A stretch of 64,000 nucleotides of DNA from positions 1 to 64,000 of the forward strand of contig CAMJHQ010000003.1 in the NCBI GenBank assembly GCA_946405625.1, written 5' to 3'. Shown in pieces: positions 44,110 to 52,692 of this stretch. The notes under the pieces were generated by a model. The model saw only the letters and a program-made list of their open reading frames with translations, did not search any database and had not been told where the DNA came from. Each line of letters begins with the position of its first letter. Positions within the stretch are counted from its first letter, which is position 1. Position numbers and translations under genes: made by a program. The stretch is from an uncultured Lachnospiraceae bacterium (GTDB lineage: Bacteria > Bacillota > Clostridia > Lachnospirales > Lachnospiraceae).

Positions 44110-45156
44110 CTATATTTTCTTTGCCAGGTTACGTGTTCTCTTAAAATCTCTGCTGAGAAGAATACGAAGTGCAGGGAATACAATAAATGCAAGCGTTATC
44201 CTTCCTCTTATATCGAATTCACCCTCAATGCCTTTCTCATAGAAATTAGCCTGAAGATTAAGCCATTTATAAAAATACGGATAAAACTGATATATTCTTC
44301 CAAGCATGGTTCCTGTATCAGCTGCATTTGAAAGGCCAAACGTTATATCAGCACGGCTTTTCTTAGGTTTGATAGTCTTAAGAACCCGTATTATAAGTTT
44401 CTTACATCTCTTAATTGTTTTCTGCGTAAAAGGTTTATCAAGGAACTGGAAGAAGTGATCTATCTTGGTTTCTATCTTCTCAATCTTTTCTTCAACCCCG
44501 TTTTTTACAGATACAGCTTTTTCCGAAGCTTTGGATGCAGCAGTACCGATTTTCTCTTTTACAGATATTTTATCTTCATCGGAAGTCTTTTTTTGTTTCT
44601 TTTTATCCTTCTTCTTTTTCTTCTTTTTCTTCTTGTCTGATTTTCCGAAGACAACATCTTCGCTACCGTTCATTTCATCTATAGAAGAAGAATCAGCCTT
44701 ATTTTCCGCTTTATCATTAATTGAAGTATCTGTTTTATGTTCAGCTTCGTCTTTCTGATCATTTTCATCCTTCACATTAAGGATATCATCAAGCTCGCTC
44801 GAATCTATCAGCTGAGGATGACTGGCTGTACTTGAAACAGCGGCTTCCGTATCTTTCTTTTTCTTATTTTTCTTTTTTGATTTAGTCTTTTTAGGTTTAC
44901 TCTTCTTAGGATAAACCTTTATACCCAGTACCTTACCGGCATAATCCAGTCCTGATGCCTTACTAAAGTTTATTATAACAGAGATAATAAAGAATCGGAC
45001 TTTTGCGGAAGCTTCTATCCGATCATCATACATTTCACCCTTTAATCTGTATCTTATCGGGCAGAACAGGATCAGAAGAACTAAAAGCAGAACAATACCA
45101 AGTAATATAAGAATTATCCATAGCAGAACCTTTAAAACAGTTAAAAATACTGCCAT
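44110..45156 (-). CDS. DUF2953 (YtfI-like) membrane protein with Lys-rich insertion
   Basis: The 348-residue protein has an N-terminal membrane segment (about 5-32), then the DUF2953 opening RYRLKGEMYDDRIEASAKVRFF. Instead of the usual compact domain, residues about 80-215 form a highly charged insert with several runs of 6-9 Lys separated by Ser/Asp/Glu stretches. The DUF2953 remainder follows (DHFFQFLDKPFTQKTIKRCKKLIIRVLKTIKPKKSRADITFGLSNAADTGTMLG...). Relatives are about 200-230 residues long, so the insert is an addition. Position directly before the gerW/ytfJ gene supports the YtfI assignment. Confidence 0.75.
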   Translation of the reverse strand: MAVFLTVLKVLLWIILILLGIVLLLVLLILFCPIRYRLKGEMYDDRIEASAKVRFFIISVIINFSKASGLDYAGKVLGIKVYPKKSKPKKTKSKKKNKKKKDTEAAVSSTASHPQLIDSSELDDILNVKDENDQKDEAEHKTDTSINDKAENKADSSSIDEMNGSEDVVFGKSDKKKKKKKKKDKKKQKKTSDEDKISVKEKIGTAASKASEKAVSVKNGVEEKIEKIETKIDHFFQFLDKPFTQKTIKRCKKLIIRVLKTIKPKKSRADITFGLSNAADTGTMLGRIYQFYPYFYKWLNLQANFYEKGIEGEFDIRGRITLAFIVFPALRILLSRDFKRTRNLAKKI

Positions 45157-45159
45157 TTA

Positions 45160-45513
45160 TTATTCCTCATCTATATTATTTACATTTGACATATGGGACT
45201 TGATAAAACCGTGAACATCAAGTTTACCCATTTCATTCATTATATCATTAAGAATTTCCGGAATAATATCCTTGGCCGCCTGCCGCGAGGACATCACACC
45301 GACTATATTAAGATATTTCCTCAGATTCCTGTAATAAGGCTGCAGAAGCTCTGCTTCGGGATATATCTCAAGAAGACCGTGTCCTGTAATCGGATACGTT
45401 ATAAGATATAAGGATATATCCGGTTTCTTCTTGCCGAGAGTTTTCAGCTTTTTCAGAAACTTCTTATCATTTTCTATATCAGTATATATGTTGTCGATAT
45501 ATCTGAATTTCAT
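45160..45513 (-). CDS. Small unknown protein upstream of the YtfI-like gene
   Basis: The product is 117 residues, soluble, with mixed helix and strand (KKPDISLYLITYPITGHGLLEIYPEAELLQPYY; NIVGVMSSRQAAKDIIPEILNDIMNEMG). It has no signal, membrane segment or recognised motif. The gene ends 3 nt before the YtfI-like gene starts, so it is probably translated from the same transcript as the YtfI/YtfJ pair, which may hint at a spore- or envelope-related role. Confidence 0.6.
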   Translation of the reverse strand: MKFRYIDNIYTDIENDKKFLKKLKTLGKKKPDISLYLITYPITGHGLLEIYPEAELLQPYYRNLRKYLNIVGVMSSRQAAKDIIPEILNDIMNEMGKLDVHGFIKSHMSNVNNIDEE

Positions 45514-45607
45514 ATAAAACCCTCATTAATTAACGAACGACTATCTTCGATAAAACAATACTATAGAGATATCCCTCTGATACAGATTATAATATATAAC
45601 CGATCAA

Positions 45608-45755
45608 AATGTCATATATGAAGCATACTGTCAGAATTAAAGTTTAAAGTCATATCTGAAACATAACTTATATCAGAAACTTAATGTCATATCTGAAGTA
45701 TAATATCATTTATATCTGTAGCATAATATCATTTATATCTGAAGCATAATATCAT
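45608..45755 (-). repeat. Decaying 23-bp tandem repeats copying the 3' end of a gene
   Basis: Read on the minus strand, ATGATATTATGCTTCAGATATAA, the last codons and stop of the 45733-47124 gene (unit 1, 45733-45755), is repeated head to tail. Unit 2 is at 45710-45732 with one change, and unit 3 at 45688-45709 with two changes and one base lost. Progressively degraded copies continue to about 45608. Each intact copy keeps an in-frame TAA. The rest of the 45514-45732 gap shows nothing else clear. Confidence 0.7.
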
Positions 45756-47124
45756 TTACTATATTCTCGCACGCCTTCAGCTCGGAATTATCACCGCAAC
45801 CTGAAAGTGCCGAAACAAAGTATTCCTTTATCTCGTCCTGTGAATCGAAGAATACAGGCATTGTTGCAAGAACCTTTGCCATCATACTTCTTCTTACATA
45901 TTTATTCTTACCCTTAAGTGCATCAGAGAGGGCCTCTGTCACTTCAGTCTTAATAGTCTCTATAAACTCTTCATCGGCGGCATTAGTAACGATTCTGAAA
46001 TCCTTATCAATGTCCATGAAAAGACTTGATGAAGTAAGAAGGTCTGAGCGTCTGAGCTTTTCAAAATTATTCTTAATGTTTGAATCATCTTCATACTCAT
46101 CAGCATAAGAACTTATAAGCTCGTCAAGATTTGATTCGATTGAAACGAGAAGTTCATACGCTTCTTCCTGAGCTCCTTCAAGTTCCGGAAGAAGTTCATC
46201 AGCCTTTTCAGCTGCTTTATAGATATCTTCGGCGCCTGCAAGAAGATTTATTATCTTCTCTGAAGCTTCAGATTCTTTTGATTTATAGGCAGGATCCTTG
46301 ATATCACCTGTATATATCATAATGAGTGCATCATTAATAATCTCCATTATCATAAGATGCCCTGTAACTTCAGACTCAATCTTTTCAGTTGCTTTACTTA
46401 ACAGGAGCGAAAGATTGTCATATTCTTCGCTTGAAAGATTAGAATAATCGGCCTCTGAAAGTTTTGAATATATTTCATACAGATCAGGATATTCGGTATC
46501 AAAACCTTCGGGTTTTGTTATAACAGCTGCATCCTTAACAGTATCAGCAAAATCACGAAGAGAATCCTGCTCTCCACCCTTATAAATATTAAGTGAATTA
46601 GATACGATATCCAGAAATCTCTGCTTTGTAATCCTGACAGGAAGCTGAGCTATAAAATCCTGAATTCTGGAATTAACTATAACCTTATCTTTATCAGAAA
46701 AAACAAATCTGAACATTGCATCAGCAAGAGAGTCTATATCAATCTTATCAGGAGCATCCCCTTTTATATCAGCCTCTCTTCTATTGAGTACATATTCATA
46801 TATTTCAAGCGCATCAGTATAACATGTAAGAATCTTCATCTTAGCAGTAACACTGTCTCTAAGCGTTGTAATCTTTGAAATATCATCTTCGGAAGCTTTC
46901 TTACCCTGGAGCACTGTGGCTTTAAGTATATTACCTACTTCGTCCATATCGGAGTTTTCATATTCATCACTCATTTCAAGACCTGTAAAGAAATTGAGTG
47001 AAAGCTTTATAGATGCATAATTATAGAAGGCTGCAGCCATAAGGCTCTGATATTTAAGTATATTTTCTTTTCTGTTTCTGTCAGCAATTATATCTGTATA
47101 TATTATCTTAGCTTCTCGTTTCAA
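45733..47124 (-). CDS. Unknown all-helical protein, partner of the rhomboid-like gene
   Basis: The product is 463 residues from a TTG at 47124, chosen because GGAG lies 9 nt upstream; another TTG at 47139 has no room for a ribosome site. It is acidic, almost entirely helical, without signal or membrane segments, with blocks such as YAIEIYEYVLNRREAD-like helices and long Glu/Asp/Lys runs. It may form a repeat or coiled scaffold. It starts 23 nt after the rhomboid-like gene ends, so the two are almost certainly one operon. The final codons overlap the tandem repeat described at 45608-45755. I recognise no family. Confidence 0.65.
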   Translation of the reverse strand: MKREAKIIYTDIIADRNRKENILKYQSLMAAAFYNYASIKLSLNFFTGLEMSDEYENSDMDEVGNILKATVLQGKKASEDDISKITTLRDSVTAKMKILTCYTDALEIYEYVLNRREADIKGDAPDKIDIDSLADAMFRFVFSDKDKVIVNSRIQDFIAQLPVRITKQRFLDIVSNSLNIYKGGEQDSLRDFADTVKDAAVITKPEGFDTEYPDLYEIYSKLSEADYSNLSSEEYDNLSLLLSKATEKIESEVTGHLMIMEIINDALIMIYTGDIKDPAYKSKESEASEKIINLLAGAEDIYKAAEKADELLPELEGAQEEAYELLVSIESNLDELISSYADEYEDDSNIKNNFEKLRRSDLLTSSSLFMDIDKDFRIVTNAADEEFIETIKTEVTEALSDALKGKNKYVRRSMMAKVLATMPVFFDSQDEIKEYFVSALSGCGDNSELKACENIVNDIMLQI

Positions 47125-47147
47125 GTTATATATCTCCAATCGGTTAA

Positions 47148-48140
47148 TCAGTTATTTACTTTATTTTCATTATTTCCGTTAATTATATGCTCATGCGTAT
47201 AAAGGTGGTCGGAACAATATTCATATTCACCGCCGCATTTTGAACAATATCTAAATTCAAGACTTGTATCATCAAGCTCGGTTCTTCCACAGATGGCACA
47301 TTTATGGATTGCCTTTCCTTTAGTTGGCAGCTTATAAACCTTTGATTCCTGCTCATCAGACTGTTCTTTCTTAGGTTTATAAGTTGATGTACCTTTTCCC
47401 TGCTTATAACGTATCTGACGTTTAATATCCTTAATAGTACGTGCATAACGTGATCTGAACATAAAATAATATATAAAGAAATTCATTACACACATTACAA
47501 TTATTGTTCGACTATATGCATCTCCCTGAAGAAAATCATAAATAAGAAATGCTCCGGTGAACCATGCGGCATATTTAACCTTTAAAGGAATAACAAACAT
47601 AAAGAGAACCGTCAACTCACCGTAAATAAGTGCAAATGCAAAATAAATACAAATAAACATATAATGAGTAGCCGGGATACCGGCTAATCTTTCAACTTCC
47701 GGTGAAGCATCTCCCAAATATCTGAATATTTCTCTATATAAAGCACCATTTGGTGAAATATACATCATTGTAAAGCTTACACCAAGCATTCCGATAGTTG
47801 ATAAAAACCAGCCGCCGAAAACATAAAAATTGAAAGAAAACTTACCAAAAGCACCTTCGAGCCCCTGACCTATCCAAAAATAGAAAAAAAGATTGAGTGG
47901 AAGAAAAATTCGATTCCAGTCATTATCAAGTGAATATGGGATTGTGAAAAACCAGGTAAAACATCTCCAATACTGATGTTTTACAACAACTTTATAGGGA
48001 TTGAATGTTAACCAGCAGTAAACTGATGGAAACATATAATAAAGAACATATCCGATGATTACAGCAACTACAATGTATAGATAAAGCCTTGAGATAGCAT
48101 ATTTCCCCAAGGATTTTTCAAGTTTTTTTACTAATTTCAT
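47148..48140 (-). CDS. Rhomboid-like membrane protein lacking catalytic residues, with zinc-ribbon tail
   Basis: Of 330 residues, the first roughly 230 form six or so membrane segments with the rhomboid/derlin look: HQYWRCFTWFFTIP (compare W-R in rhomboid loop 1) and a polar-rich helix LPLNLFFYFWIGQGLEGAFGKFSFNFYVFGG. The GxSG nucleophile motif and the catalytic His are not found, so it is probably a pseudoprotease. After a basic linker comes a Cys/His zinc-binding tail: CAICG, CSKCG, then CSDH and a final HEH. AGAGG is about 8 nt before the ATG, and a good promoter lies at 48171-48199. It is co-transcribed with the helical 45733-47124 gene. Confidence 0.6.
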   Translation of the reverse strand: MKLVKKLEKSLGKYAISRLYLYIVVAVIIGYVLYYMFPSVYCWLTFNPYKVVVKHQYWRCFTWFFTIPYSLDNDWNRIFLPLNLFFYFWIGQGLEGAFGKFSFNFYVFGGWFLSTIGMLGVSFTMMYISPNGALYREIFRYLGDASPEVERLAGIPATHYMFICIYFAFALIYGELTVLFMFVIPLKVKYAAWFTGAFLIYDFLQGDAYSRTIIVMCVMNFFIYYFMFRSRYARTIKDIKRQIRYKQGKGTSTYKPKKEQSDEQESKVYKLPTKGKAIHKCAICGRTELDDTSLEFRYCSKCGGEYEYCSDHLYTHEHIINGNNENKVNN

Positions 48141-48170
48141 TAAAACTACCTCTAAAAATGAATTCTATTT

Positions 48171-48199
48171 ATTATAACTTAAATATATTCAAACTTCAA
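48171..48199 (-). promoter_or_regulatory. Predicted promoter of the rhomboid-like operon
   Basis: On the minus strand TTGAAG (48199-48194), a 17-nt spacer and TATAAT (48176-48171) lie about 30 nt before the ATG at 48140. Confidence 0.65.
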
Positions 48200-48249
48200 C
48201 ATGTCGCAGATGCTTAAATTACAAGGTATTGTTTTAAATCCTCTTGATA

Positions 48250-48278
48250 TTGAAAGTTTGAAATGATTCATTTATAAT
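48250..48278 (+). promoter_or_regulatory. Predicted promoter of the activase-fusion gene
   Basis: TTGAAA (48250-48255), a 17-nt spacer and TATAAT (48273-48278) match the sigma-70 consensus well. The start codon is 108 nt downstream. The divergent rhomboid-operon promoter's -35 box is 50 nt away. Confidence 0.7.
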
Positions 48279-48289
48279 AAAGAATCAGT

Positions 48290-48306
48290 GTGGTTTTCAA
48301 AACCAC
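48290..48306 (+). promoter_or_regulatory. Inverted repeat just after the activase promoter
   Basis: GTGGTTTT (48290-48297) and AAAACCAC (48299-48306) form an 8-bp perfect inverted repeat around one base, starting about 5 nt after the expected transcription start. It could be an operator. Confidence 0.4.
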
Positions 48307-48386
48307 GTCTAATATCAAATCGTATTTAATATGTAGTAAACCATACAAGGTTGAACTGCAGCAAAAGATTATGGAGGCTGAAACCC

Positions 48387-51300
48387 GTGAAAAGACTGGG
48401 AATTGACATCGGTTCTACAACCGTTAAAGTTGCTGTTATCGATGAAGAAAATAAGATACTTTTTTCTGAGTATAAGCGTCATTTTGCAAGAATCAAAGAG
48501 ACACTGCGCGAGCTTCTCGAAAACGCTATCTCATCAATAGGCGATGATATCGTCGCACCTGATATTACAGGTTCGGGAGGACTTGCACTTTCAAAGGTTA
48601 TAGATGTTCCATTTGAGCAGGAGGTTGTCTGCGTATCCTCTGCTCTTAAAACCTATGCTCCAAAAACTCAGGTTGCAATAGAACTGGGTGGTGAGGATGC
48701 TAAGATCATTTACTTCTCACGTAACGGTATCGAGCAGAGAATGAACTCTGTATGTGCCGGCGGTACAGGAAGCTTTATTGACCAGATGGCCGCTCTCCTT
48801 ATGACAGATGCATCAGGTCTTAATGAATATGCAAAGGACTACGATACAGTATATCCTATCGCAGCCAGATGCGGCGTTTTTGCTAAAACGGACATACAGC
48901 CTCTCATAAATGAAGGTGCTACAAAGCCAAACCTCTCGGTTTCCATATTCCAGGCAGTTGTTAATCAGACTATATCAGGTCTTGCCTGCGGTAAACCTAT
49001 AAGAGGATATGTTGCTTTCCTTGGCGGTCCTCTTCATTTCCTGGATCAGCTGAGAGAATGCTTTATCAGAACACTTAATCTCGATGAGGAGCATGCGATC
49101 ATTCCTGAGAATTCACATCTTTTTGCCGCAACAGGTGCTGCTCTTCATTCTGATGAATCACATACCATCATGCTTTCAGAGCTCGCAGCAAAGCTTACTC
49201 CGGAGCTTAAGATTGAAGTTGAAGTAAATCGACTTGATCCTCTATTTAAGGAACAAAAAGATTTCGATGCATTTAATAAGCGTCAGTCTGCTTATAAGAT
49301 TAAAAGAGGAAACCTTAAGAACTATAAGGGACGTGTATTCCTGGGTATCGATGCCGGTTCAACAACCACCAAGCTTGCACTTATCGGCGAGCAGGGTGAG
49401 CTTCTTTATGATTTTTACAGCAACAATAACGGAAGCCCGGTTAAAACTACAATAAAGGCCATGAAGGAGATTTACTCTCTTCTTCCGGAAGGTGTTGAGA
49501 TTGCCGGAAGCTGTTCCACAGGTTACGGTGAGGCTCTTCTTAAGTCTGCCTTTAATCTTGATTATGGTGAAGTTGAGACAATAGCTCATTATACAGCTGC
49601 TGCTTTCTTTGATCCGAAGGTAGATACGATCCTCGACATAGGCGGTCAGGACATGAAATGTATCAAGATCCGTCAGGGTGTCGTTGATAATGTAATGCTG
49701 AATGAATCATGTTCTTCGGGATGCGGTTCTTTCATTGAAACATTTGCCAGATCACTTGATTATGAAGTTCGTGACTTTGCAAAGATAGCTCTTTTCGCGA
49801 AGAGTCCTATAGATCTCGGTTCAAGATGTACCGTATTTATGAATTCCAAGGTTAAGCAGGCCCAGAAGGAAGGTGCTTCTGTTGAAGACATTTCTGCAGG
49901 TCTCGCTTATTCCGTAATTAAAAATGCTCTTCTGAAAGTTATCAAGCTTACAGATCCGAAGCAGCTTGGTAAACGAATAGTTGTACAGGGTGGTACATTT
50001 TATAATGATGCAGTTCTCCGTGCAATGGAGCTTGTATCGGGCCGTGAGGTTATTCGTCCTGATATTGCGGGTATCATGGGTGCCTTCGGTGCGGCACTTA
50101 TAGCACGCGATAATTATTCAGAAGGCTTTAAATCTACTATCCTGCCTGAAAACGAAGTTTCTGCTCTGACTTATGAGACACAGATGGCAAGATGCGGCGG
50201 ATGTACAAACAACTGTCTTCTTACTATTAATAAATTTACAGGCGGAAGACGTTTCATAACAGGAAACAGATGTGAAAAGGGACTTGGTCAGAAGAAGAAT
50301 GCTTCAAATGTACCGAATCTCTATGATTTCAAATTTAACAGACTCTTTAATTATGAACCACTCCCACTTGCTGATGCACCTCGTGGAGAGATCGGTGTTC
50401 CGAGAGTTCTTAACATGTATGAGAATTATCCGTTCTGGTATACATTCCTTACAAAACTCGGTTACAGAGTCATTCTGTCGCCTAAGTCAACAAAGGATAT
50501 TTATCAGCTCGGTATTGAATCAATCCCAAGTGATACGGAATGTTATCCGGCAAAGATCAGTCATGGTCATGTAATGTGGCTCATCAAGCAGGGACTCAGA
50601 ACAATATTCTATCCTTGTATTCCATATGAAATGAATGAGACACCGGATGCAAACAACCACTACAACTGTCCTATTGTCACTTCATATTCAGAGAATATCA
50701 AGAACAATATGGAGGAACTCGAAACAGAGCATATCACTTATATCCGTCCTTTCCTTGCACTTGATAACTCGGTAGCACTTAAGGAAAGAATGCTCAGAGA
50801 GTTTACAAAGTATACCGATGTAACAATGGCTGAAATTAGTGATGCTATAGATGCAGCATATGCTGAAGCTGCAAAGGTTAAGCAGGAAGTACGTGCCAAA
50901 GGTGAAGAAACCATAAAATATCTCGAGAAAACAGGTAAGCTCGGAATCGTTCTCGCAGGCCGTCCATACCATGTCGATCCTGAGATAAATCATGGTATTC
51001 CGGAACTTATTAATTCTTACGGCATAGCAGTTCTTTCCGAAGACAGCATAGCTCATCTCGGAAAGGTTGAACGTCCTCTTATCGTATCCGATCAGTGGAT
51101 GTACCATTCAAGACTTTATAAGGCTGCTAACTACGTAAAAACCAGCAAGAACCTTGAGCTTATTCAGCTCTTCTCTTTCGGCTGCGGTCTTGATGCAGTT
51201 ACAACCGATGCAGTAAAGGATATTTTATCAAAATCCAAGAAAATATATACTGTTCTTAAAATCGATGAGGTATCAAATCTCGGAGCTGCAAGAATAAGGA

Positions 51301-52607
51301 TCAGATCACTTATATCGGCAGTTAAGGTACGTCAGAAGAAGCACTTCGAACCGGTTCCGTCTTCAAGTGCAATAAAGAAGGTTGAATTTACAAAGGAAAT
51401 GCAGTCCGATTATACGGTACTCTGTCCTCAGATGTCACCGATACATTTTAAAATGCTTCAGACTGCTATGCAGCATTTCCATGTGAATTTCGTAATGCTA
51501 CCAGATGCAGAAAAAGATGCTATCGATGAAGGCCTTAAGTTCGTTAACAATGATGCATGCTATCCTTCGATTATTGTTGTCGGACAGCTTATGAAGGCTA
51601 TTGAGTCAGGTAAGTATGATATAAATAAGCTCGCTGTTGCTATCACTCAGACAGGTGGCGGATGTCGTGCAACTAACTATATCGGATTTATCAGACGTGC
51701 TTTGGAGAATCTCGGTTATCCTCAGATTCCGGTTGTTTCGATCAGTGCACAGGGAATCGAGAAAAACTCCGGTTTCAAGGTTAATCCAAAGGGTCTTAAA
51801 TGTGCTCTTCATGCTGTAATGTACGGTGACCTCTTCATGAGAGTCGTATATAGAACCAGACCATATGAAAAGGTTAAGGGTTCTGTTAATAAACTTCATA
51901 GAAAATGGGAAAGAATCTGTATCAGAGATCTCGAAAGAGGCTCTCATAACTTCAGACATATAGTCAGGGATATCGTTAAAGCATTTGATGAAATCCCACT
52001 GGATGAAAGCATTAAGAAGCCACGTGTCGGAATAGTCGGTGAGATACTTGTAAAGTTCCTTCCATCAGCTAACAACCACCTTGTAGATCTTCTTGAGGCA
52101 GAAGGAGCCGAGGCTGTAATGCCTGATCTTCTGGACTTCCTCTCCTACAGCTTCTATAACAATAAATATAAGCATGAATTCCTTGGTAAGACCAAGAAAT
52201 CAGAGATTCTCGGTATGGCCGGAATCAGAATGCTTGAAGGTATGCGTCGACCGATGGTCAAGGCTCTTGAAAAAAGTAAACGTTTTGAGCCGCCAACACC
52301 TATTGAGACTATCGCATCCTATGCAAGACCGATTGTTTCAATCGGTAACGAAACCGGTGAGGGCTGGTTCCTGACCGGAGAAATGGTTGAGCTTATCAAG
52401 CACGGAGCTCCAAACATCGTATGCTGTCAGCCATTTGCATGTCTTCCGAACCATATTATCGGAAAGGGAGTTATCAAGAAACTTCGTAATGTTTATCCTG
52501 ATGCAAATATCACTCCTATCGACTTCGATCCGGGTGCTGCAGAGGTTAACCAGATCAACCGAATCAAGCTGATGCTTGCTGCCGCAAGAGATAATATGAA
52601 TAAATAA
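48387..52607 (+). CDS. Giant fused acyl-CoA dehydratase activase-type protein
   Basis: A 1406-residue ATP-dependent activator of the BadF/BadG/BcrA/HgdC family. Start is GTG 48387, with GGAGG at 48373-48377 nine nt upstream, although the frame is open from 48351. It has two complete activase units: [13 protein letters not shown] with a Cys in CAGGTGSF and another in RCGVF (residues 1-270), and [13 protein letters not shown] with SSGCGSF and SRCTVF (about 318-580). Stand-alone activases are homodimers sharing one [4Fe-4S] through these Cys, so this chain may hold the cluster within one polypeptide. A Cys motif CGGCTNNC...NRCEKG (about 600-640) begins a DUF2229-like region, followed by a dehydratase-like C-terminal half. 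Widespread in anaerobic Firmicutes; substrate unknown. Confidence 0.9.
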   Translation: MKRLGIDIGSTTVKVAVIDEENKILFSEYKRHFARIKETLRELLENAISSIGDDIVAPDITGSGGLALSKVIDVPFEQEVVCVSSALKTYAPKTQVAIELGGEDAKIIYFSRNGIEQRMNSVCAGGTGSFIDQMAALLMTDASGLNEYAKDYDTVYPIAARCGVFAKTDIQPLINEGATKPNLSVSIFQAVVNQTISGLACGKPIRGYVAFLGGPLHFLDQLRECFIRTLNLDEEHAIIPENSHLFAATGAALHSDESHTIMLSELAAKLTPELKIEVEVNRLDPLFKEQKDFDAFNKRQSAYKIKRGNLKNYKGRVFLGIDAGSTTTKLALIGEQGELLYDFYSNNNGSPVKTTIKAMKEIYSLLPEGVEIAGSCSTGYGEALLKSAFNLDYGEVETIAHYTAAAFFDPKVDTILDIGGQDMKCIKIRQGVVDNVMLNESCSSGCGSFIETFARSLDYEVRDFAKIALFAKSPIDLGSRCTVFMNSKVKQAQKEGASVEDISAGLAYSVIKNALLKVIKLTDPKQLGKRIVVQGGTFYNDAVLRAMELVSGREVIRPDIAGIMGAFGAALIARDNYSEGFKSTILPENEVSALTYETQMARCGGCTNNCLLTINKFTGGRRFITGNRCEKGLGQKKNASNVPNLYDFKFNRLFNYEPLPLADAPRGEIGVPRVLNMYENYPFWYTFLTKLGYRVILSPKSTKDIYQLGIESIPSDTECYPAKISHGHVMWLIKQGLRTIFYPCIPYEMNETPDANNHYNCPIVTSYSENIKNNMEELETEHITYIRPFLALDNSVALKERMLREFTKYTDVTMAEISDAIDAAYAEAAKVKQEVRAKGEETIKYLEKTGKLGIVLAGRPYHVDPEINHGIPELINSYGIAVLSEDSIAHLGKVERPLIVSDQWMYHSRLYKAANYVKTSKNLELIQLFSFGCGLDAVTTDAVKDILSKSKKIYTVLKIDEVSNLGAARIRIRSLISAVKVRQKKHFEPVPSSSAIKKVEFTKEMQSDYTVLCPQMSPIHFKMLQTAMQHFHVNFVMLPDAEKDAIDEGLKFVNNDACYPSIIVVGQLMKAIESGKYDINKLAVAITQTGGGCRATNYIGFIRRALENLGYPQIPVVSISAQGIEKNSGFKVNPKGLKCALHAVMYGDLFMRVVYRTRPYEKVKGSVNKLHRKWERICIRDLERGSHNFRHIVRDIVKAFDEIPLDESIKKPRVGIVGEILVKFLPSANNHLVDLLEAEGAEAVMPDLLDFLSYSFYNNKYKHEFLGKTKKSEILGMAGIRMLEGMRRPMVKALEKSKRFEPPTPIETIASYARPIVSIGNETGEGWFLTGEMVELIKHGAPNIVCCQPFACLPNHIIGKGVIKKLRNVYPDANITPIDFDPGAAEVNQINRIKLMLAAARDNMNK

Positions 52608-52637
52608 TCATTTATTCTTCTATGATTTATTAATTAT

Positions 52638-52668
52638 GCGCCATAGACTTACGTTCTATGGCGCTTTT
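52638..52668 (+). terminator. Bidirectional terminator between the activase gene and clpA
   Basis: GCGCCATAG (52638-52646) and CTATGGCGC (52656-52664) pair perfectly with a 9-nt loop, followed by TTTT on the plus strand. The minus side is only AT-rich. The stops of the convergent genes flank it at 52607 and 52693. Confidence 0.8.
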
Positions 52669-52692
52669 ATTATACTTAGTCTGAAGAAAACT

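Noticed and set aside
45608..45755. Tandem repeats resembling a CRISPR array or iteron array
   Set aside because: The units abut without spacers and decay in sequence, one unit is coding, and no cas genes are near, so replication slippage of a gene end fits better.
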